Source: Flavobacteriales bacterium UBA952 (lineage in GTDB: Bacteria > Bacteroidota > Bacteroidia > Flavobacteriales_D > Crocinitomicaceae). Taken from it: DNA of 64,000 nucleotides. Of this stretch, positions 59,038-64,000 are shown in pieces; position 1 is the first letter of the stretch; every line of letters begins with the position of its first letter. Location: NCBI GenBank assembly GCA_905182495.1, contig CAJJBU010000008.1:40907-104906 (forward strand), read 5' to 3'. Under the pieces are notes generated by a model. The model was given only the letters and a program-made list of their open reading frames with translations, was not told where the DNA came from and did no database searches. The position numbers were made by a program, and so were the translations under genes.

Positions 59038-59682
59038 ATGATTGTATCGCCCTCAATATTATCGTGTGATTTTGGAAATGTAGAACGCGACACCAAAATG
59101 CTTGACGCCTCAGAAGCGGATTGGCTTCATATTGATGTCATGGATGGTGTATTCGCTCCGAATATTTCTTTCGGATTCCCGATACTAAAAAGTGTTAACC
59201 AGCACACAGACAAAATACTTGATGTACATTTAATGATTGTCAACCCAGATCATTTCATTAAAGAATTTGTTGATGCAGGAGCCGATATCATTACCGTTCA
59301 CTTCGAAGCGTGTACGCATCTCCACCGAAGTATTCAACTCATCAAAAGTTTTGGTATCAAGGCAGGAGTCGCTCTTAACCCCCATACACCTGTAAGTGTC
59401 CTCGAAGAGGTTATTCATGATCTTGACCTTGTATTAATCATGTCTGTTAACCCAGGATTCGGAGGGGAAAAATTCATTGAATCCAGTGTGGCTAAGGTTA
59501 AAAAATTAAAGACACTAATTGAGGAAAACAATGCATCAGTTATCATAGAAGTTGATGGCGGCGTGAATATAGAAACAGGGAAAAAATTAAGCGAAGCCGG
59601 AGCAGATGCTCTTGTTGCTGGTAGCTATGTTTTTAAATCCGAAAACCCAAGCGAAACGATTGCTAGCTTAAAAAAGCTTTGA
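59038..59682 (+). CDS. rpe: Ribulose-phosphate 3-epimerase
   Basis: Interconverts ribulose 5-phosphate and xylulose 5-phosphate in the pentose phosphate pathway. The 214-residue TIM barrel shows SPSILSCDFGN (4-14), HIDVMDGVFAPNISFG (metal-binding His and Asp), DVHLMIVNP, the ITVHFEA strand, MSVNPGFGGEKF (phosphate loop) and VDGGVN. I start at ATG 59038 (MIVSPSIL), which gives the normal N-terminus; an in-frame ATG at 58996 adds 14 atypical residues. Intact. The secreted unknown follows 37 bp downstream. Confidence 0.95.
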   Translation: MIVSPSILSCDFGNVERDTKMLDASEADWLHIDVMDGVFAPNISFGFPILKSVNQHTDKILDVHLMIVNPDHFIKEFVDAGADIITVHFEACTHLHRSIQLIKSFGIKAGVALNPHTPVSVLEEVIHDLDLVLIMSVNPGFGGEKFIESSVAKVKKLKTLIEENNASVIIEVDGGVNIETGKKLSEAGADALVAGSYVFKSENPSETIASLKKL

Positions 59683-59719
59683 GCGTAACTCTTTCAATTC
59701 TTAATCGTTCTAAGATACG

Positions 59720-60820
59720 ATGCGTTTAATCATTCCAATATTAATCACGGTATTACTTCAGACAGCGGCTGTATTTGGACAACCCATGCTTGAAAAAGAG
59801 GAAATTGAGCTTAATAAATCGCTACTCAAATTTAGACAAGCATTGACTGCAGAAGAGATGGATTTAGAAAATGAGAAATTCAAAAATAAATTAAATGATT
59901 TTCTAAAATTAACTGATGCCTTCACCTACAAATTCGAGCACTTAGAATCCATAGCTATTTTAGACAGCCCTGATGGAAAAATCAGAATCTTAAATTGGAA
60001 CATTGAATACCCAGACATGTCCTATTCCTACGGCGGTTTTGTAATGATTAATGATAAAAACAAGATCAGAATCGTTGAACTCCGTGATAAGGTTGATGCT
60101 TACGAAAGCAAACCTGTAACATCATTAAATTTCACAGAATGGTATGGTGCGCTCTACTATAAAATCATCCCATTTGAAAATGGAAAGAAAACAGAGTACC
60201 TTCTACTAGGTTGGGATGGAGGCACAGCAGGTAGTAATTTTAAAATTCTAGACGTTCTGGTTCTAGGAAAAAAAAGCGTTCGTTTTGGAAGTCCTGTTTT
60301 TGTTTCCAACGGAAAAATTCAAAAACGAATTATATTTGAATATTCAAATCGAGCAGTAATGAACATGCGATTTGAAGATAAATATGGAAGGATTGTTATG
60401 GACCACCTTTCACCCGAGGCCCCCTCAATGGAAGGGCTTTACTCCTATTATGTACCTGATTTCTCTTACGATGCCTACACCTACAATGGTGCATATTGGG
60501 AACTAATCGAGGATGTTATTGCAGTAAATTCACCAGAATTGGCACCGAAAAGTTTTATACAAATGAATCCAAGAACGGGGAAACTCGAGCGAAAGAGATT
60601 GAAAAAAGATTGGATCAATCCTACGAGTGAAAAGAAACAAGTTGGAGATATAGGCCATGTCGCTAGAACTCCCGAAAACAGATTGAAAGAAGAAAAAACT
60701 CCCGAAATGTTAGACAAAAAAACAATTCGGAAAATGAAGAGATCCTACAGGAAAGACCCTACTGGTCTTTCTGTGACCACAGGGAAATACAAAAGTAGAA
60801 AGAACCGTCAAAACAAATAA
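59720..60820 (+). CDS. Conserved secreted protein of unknown function
   Basis: A 366-residue protein with a signal peptide (1-20, ending VFGQ). Residues 20-75 are helical and charged; residues 75-290 look like a beta-rich domain (SIAILDSPDGKIRILNW, YLLLGWDGGTAGSNFKILDV) that recalls propeller-type strands; residues 290-366 are a very basic, Lys/Arg-rich tail (TIRKMKRSYRKD, KYKSRKNRQNK). I do not recognise the family. The basic C-terminus on an exported protein is unusual. It ends two bases before the cvfB-like gene, suggesting one transcript. Confidence 0.6.
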   Translation: MRLIIPILITVLLQTAAVFGQPMLEKEEIELNKSLLKFRQALTAEEMDLENEKFKNKLNDFLKLTDAFTYKFEHLESIAILDSPDGKIRILNWNIEYPDMSYSYGGFVMINDKNKIRIVELRDKVDAYESKPVTSLNFTEWYGALYYKIIPFENGKKTEYLLLGWDGGTAGSNFKILDVLVLGKKSVRFGSPVFVSNGKIQKRIIFEYSNRAVMNMRFEDKYGRIVMDHLSPEAPSMEGLYSYYVPDFSYDAYTYNGAYWELIEDVIAVNSPELAPKSFIQMNPRTGKLERKRLKKDWINPTSEKKQVGDIGHVARTPENRLKEEKTPEMLDKKTIRKMKRSYRKDPTGLSVTTGKYKSRKNRQNK

Positions 60821-60822
60821 CA

Positions 60823-61641
60823 ATGCAGCTAGGACTAATAAATACATTAACCATTGACCGCTTTACCCCTCCCGGCGCTTTTTTGGAAGACGAGCAAGGA
60901 AATGAGGTCCTGCTTCCTCAAAAATATTTACTAGACTCCTATGAAGTGGGACAGAAAGTTGACGTGTTTGTTTTCAAAGACTCAATGCAACGAATCGTAT
61001 GTACCACGGAGGAGCCTTTCCTACTGATTAGGAGGTTTTAAATATCTTCGGGTGACCCAAGTGCAGCCAATTGGAGCTTTTGTTGATTGGGGACTTAGAT
61101 AAAAACCTACTGGTTCCTTTCAGCGAGCAACTATATAGACTCGATGAAGAAGAGTATTACCTCTTTGTTTTAAGATACGATGTTCAAACAGACCGCCTTT
61201 TTGGAAGCATGCGTGTTAAAAAATCGCTATTACCTTGTAAAGAAGAATTAGACGGTGAAGAAGTTGAACTCTTGATTTGTGAACAGAATGACCTAGGGAA
61301 TAAGCGTCATCGTAAATAACAAATATGATGGAATGATTTTTGATTCCAACATCATTGCACACATTGAACCAGGAGAGGAGCGAAAAGGATATGTAGAAAA
61401 GGTAAGAACTGATGGCAAGCTTGATATACGCCTTGAGGCAACGAGCTACGTAAAGTATGATTTGGCGGAAGAAAAGATACTAGGCTTACTTCGAGAAAAA
61501 GGAGGAACTTATGCTTCTGTGACAAGTCTCCCACCAGACTTAATCAATGCGGAACTTGGAATGAGTAAAAGAACCTTTAAACAAGCCATAGGAAAGCTTT
61601 ACAAGTACAAAAGAATCAAACTTCAACAAGGATTCGATTGA
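60823..61641 (+). pseudogene. CvfB-family S1-like RNA-binding protein, three insertions
   Basis: CvfB-type regulators have three S1 RNA-binding folds and a C-terminal winged helix. Part 1 (60823-61041) reads LGLINTLTIDRFTPPGAFLE; part 2 has KYLRVTQVQPIGAFVDWGL and KNLLVPFSEQ; part 3 gives VIVNNKYDGMIFDSNIIAHI, then GYVEKVRTDGKLDIRLE and the winged-helix TKRTF-like SKRTFKQAIGKLYKYKRI. The joins need removal of one base at about 61030 (A), 61097 (A) and in GGG 61296-61298. The result is 271 residues, normal for the family. Most likely a functional gene with sequence errors. Confidence 0.82.
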
Positions 61642-61645
61642 GCTC

Positions 61646-63732
61646 TTAAAAAATAACTAACTCCGCTATTTTGGATGGTAATGCCTTACAGCATTGGTAG
61701 CAATAAGTATTCTTATCCAAGGTCATCTTTTTTCTTTCCTGCCGCGCATACATTTCCATCTGATCTGTAAAATGTTACTTGAGACTCTGCGGGAATTCCC
61801 ATAAGGCAATACCGTTTCAATCTCAACGCCATCCTCCGAGTATTGAAGAATCATAATATAAGATTCACCGTGAACGGGCTTAGCCTGTTCCTTTTTCAAA
61901 TGGCGTACTCGTCATCGCAGCAATCATATCCGTCAATCCAGGAACCGCCAACTCTCTTATTACCCCTGTGGTGCACTTGATAATCTTTCAAGCTGAATAT
62001 CCAGTCTGCCAAAATGCTTTTTCAAATGCTTCTTCGTTGCCTTTAGCGCCTGCTCCATGCGCTCTGTTTCACCCAATCCTTTGCTTCCTAAGTTCTAGGA
62101 AATTATTATAATAAATCGCCCATTGCGCAGCGCCACACTTGTCGTATCACCCCGCTTGTCCCAATCTTGAATGAGACTAATCAACACTTTATAATTTGGG
62201 TATGCTGCTCGATTAGCACCAAAAACAATATTTGCACCAGAAGGAGTCCAAATCGAATCAGGATACTGAATATCATACTTAATCCTATAAAAGTCGTCCA
62301 TACTTAAGGTTTCTTGATTTTTCATCAAGTCAACAAACCTTGCACTTCGGTTATTTTCTGACTCTTTAAAACCCAACTGAAGCTGCCTAAAGTCTTCTTC
62401 CTTTAAGTTGTCCAATTCGTGTGCGCTATTAAAAGGAGTATTGTTTGTATTAAAAAGATAACCATGCTCAGGGTCTAATAATTTCGGTAAATCCTCATAG
62501 GCATGGTATCCAGTGTTTATTAAGGCTCGTGGACTCCCCTCGCATGAGCCCATTGAACCTCTTCCCTCCCAATGGTCTTTTTTGAATACGTCCATTGTTC
62601 ATCCAAAATATATGATCTTCCCGATCCGCATAAACCACATTAAATCTAGGTACCGACATCATTTTTAAAGCCGTTTTAAATTCAGACCAATTTCTTGCCT
62701 TTCCCATGTGATACCATTCATCGACAGATGAAATGTTTTCAAACGCATTAGAATAAAAGGCAAAATATCCTTTTTTGTTTTTAATAACAGGACCAAAAGC
62801 ACTCCAAATTAATTTCTTCTTCACCTTTAATTGAGAGCCCAATTTTCGTCTTCACCTTAAGCTTCACTGATGACTCTTCAAAAAGAACCCACTCGCCATC
62901 TAGCCAATACTCATGACTTGTTTTTAGGGATTTACACGCAGTTCATAGACATCAATCAAGTCAGGATAATTGTAAGTGTGTGTCCAACCCAAATGTTCAT
63001 TGGTTCCGATCATCGGAAATGGAGCCCCTGGAAACAAGCCTCCTAAAATATTCCAACCTTCATTTGAGCTAAGATGGGCCTCATACCAAGAAAACGGCCC
63101 CTCCAATGGTTGGTGTGTATTTACATTCAAAACGGTCTTGTTATGTTCCATGATTTTCCTGCTAAATGCAAAAGCATTTGAACCAATCGTTTTCTTTTCC
63201 ATTTCCACTTCTTCGACCGTACTCACTTTATTACCGATGAGTTCCCCTAAAATATCTCCCGTATCTGAGAAAAAATGGATGATCAGATTATATCCCGTCA
63301 AGTAATCCATGACAGACATAGGAAAACTATGCTTCACCAAAACCTCCTCGGGGTGTGCTTTAGCATAGGCATTAATCCCTGCTACATACCCTTCAATGAC
63401 TTTAATAACTTCCGTTGACAAATCTTTCTTATGGGCGCTTGCGGTTTCTCGGCAACGCAGTAATTCCACTAGGTAATCCATAATACCACTCCCTCTTTAC
63501 CTCCAGTGCATCCCCATCAATCCTTTAGACGGTAAAAAAGTATTTTGAATCGTTTCAAAATCATCTTCTGCATGCGCCCAAGCCAGATCCATAAGCTGCC
63601 TCTTGATCCGTATTCCCATAGATATGTGGCACTCCATATGAATCGCGATAAATATCAATTTGATCTATATTAATTTGAGCAATGGTCAAAAGACTGCAGG
63701 ATCAGAAAGAAAATCAACAAATACGTTTTCAT
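61646..63732 (-). pseudogene. Penicillin-acylase-family (S45) amidohydrolase, many frameshifts
   Basis: N-terminal-nucleophile hydrolase of the penicillin/AHL acylase family. Pieces in order: signal peptide from ATG 63732; IDIYRDSYGVPHIYGNTDQE (63640s); AWAHAEDDFETIQNTFLPSKG; DYLVELLRCRE; TIGSNAFAFSR with the nucleophile Ser at the autocleavage site (near 63190); NVNTHQPLEGPFSWYEAHL; PGAPFPMIGTNEHLGWTHT; GPVIKNKKG; YHAYEDLPKLLDPEHGYLFN; HLKKHFG; PVHGESYIM; HFTDQMEMYARQE. At least a dozen frame changes separate them, most curable by removing one base (for example in GGA[T]CTG, TGG[A]GGT, CTGG[A]TACC). Total span fits a ~690-residue enzyme. Broken as sequenced, perhaps intact in the organism. 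Confidence 0.85.
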
Positions 63733-63865
63733 TTTTTTTATTAGAATAACGCAAAGGTCTTCAAAAAGTTGTTCGAAAATATTCTTTCAGGAAATAAAAA
63801 CAATTTCAAATCACCCAAGTTGTTGCAGTCCTTGGAAAAACATATATTTGCCCATATTTTAACCT

Positions 63866-64000
63866 ATGGCAAATACTTCAGATATTAAGAACGGTGTGTG
63901 TATCAAGCACAGCGGAAAACTTTTTCAAATCATCGAGTTTCAACATGTGAAACCAGGTAAAGGACCGGCATTTGTCGTACAAAATGAGACAAATCGAATC
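63866..64000 (+). CDS. efp: Elongation factor P, N-terminal part (cut by window end)
   Basis: The first 45 codons of EF-P, which relieves ribosomes stalled at polyproline stretches. [20 protein letters not shown] and [13 protein letters not shown] match the N-terminal KOW-like domain; the lysine in PGKGPA (residue 32) is the tip residue that is post-translationally modified in many bacteria. The rest lies beyond the window. A likely promoter region is the 130-bp spacer before it. Confidence 0.95.
   Translation, partial: MANTSDIKNGVCIKHSGKLFQIIEFQHVKPGKGPAFVVQNETNRI

Noticed and set aside
1..64000. Prophage, insertion sequence, integron or defence island
   Set aside because: No integrase, transposase, terminal repeats or known defence genes seen on either strand.

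Overview
This window comes from an AT-rich chromosome of the phylum Bacteroidota. The gene content points to order Flavobacteriales, in the Fluviicola/Crocinitomicaceae-Cryomorphaceae range, though that rank is inference. The evidence is the type IX secretion (T9SS) signature: a PorP/SprF protein, gliding-motility-type (CHU_C) C-terminal sorting domains and SprB repeats. Further evidence is the Bacteroidota-restricted families DUF5606, DUF6089 and the GreA-like small protein, plus promoters of the form TTG-N18..22-TAnnTTTG. No phage, insertion sequence, CRISPR array or rRNA was seen; there is one tRNA (Met, CAT).

Layout. 0-15.6 kb is mostly housekeeping: a peptide transporter (frameshifted), a DUF819 membrane protein, a DUF4836-like lipoprotein, trmB, gatC, plsC-type acyltransferase, trpS, the small DUF2805/DUF2256 pair, DUF6089, typA, a broken DEAD-box helicase, DUF5606 and a broken M3 oligoendopeptidase. 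15.6-20 kb holds tRNA-Met, a DUF4352 lipoprotein and a five-gene unit read on the minus strand. That unit is a His/Cys-rich small secreted protein, a TonB-dependent receptor with a His motif, and three tandem near-identical copies of a 69-residue Cys-rich lipoprotein. It is preceded by one promoter whose -33 element lies inside a perfect 19-bp palindrome, and is followed by a terminator. 20-30.7 kb is a T9SS surface region: a short CHU_C protein, a PorP-TSP3-OmpA fusion, a lipoprotein-Pmp3 fusion, DUF2752, and a 2,430-residue M43 metalloprotease with 23 repeats of 53 residues. 30.7-43.6 kb is again housekeeping: a GreA-like protein, CapA-like, CrtD-like, HU, SDR, gmhA, nhaC, uvrA, cmk, a GT90 glycosyltransferase, and an SPFH/NfeD pair. 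43.7-52.3 kb is one giant SprB-repeat adhesin gene. 52.6-64 kb carries parC (broken), parE, a class IV aminotransferase, rhomboid protease, rpe, a secreted unknown, a broken cvfB-like gene, a badly broken penicillin-acylase-family gene, and the start of efp at the window edge.

Eight genes are broken as sequenced, among them parC, which should be essential. The lesions are overwhelmingly single-base insertions. Removing them restores family-like protein with correct codon parity in the peptide transporter, M3 peptidase, M43 protease, cvfB-like gene and, apart from one stop codon, parC. This looks more like an insertion-biased sequencing or assembly error than natural decay, so most of these genes may be intact in the organism. 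The most interesting biology is the palindrome-controlled receptor/triplicated-lipoprotein unit, which I read as a candidate metal-uptake system, and the two giant repeat-built T9SS surface proteins with evidence of recent repeat amplification.
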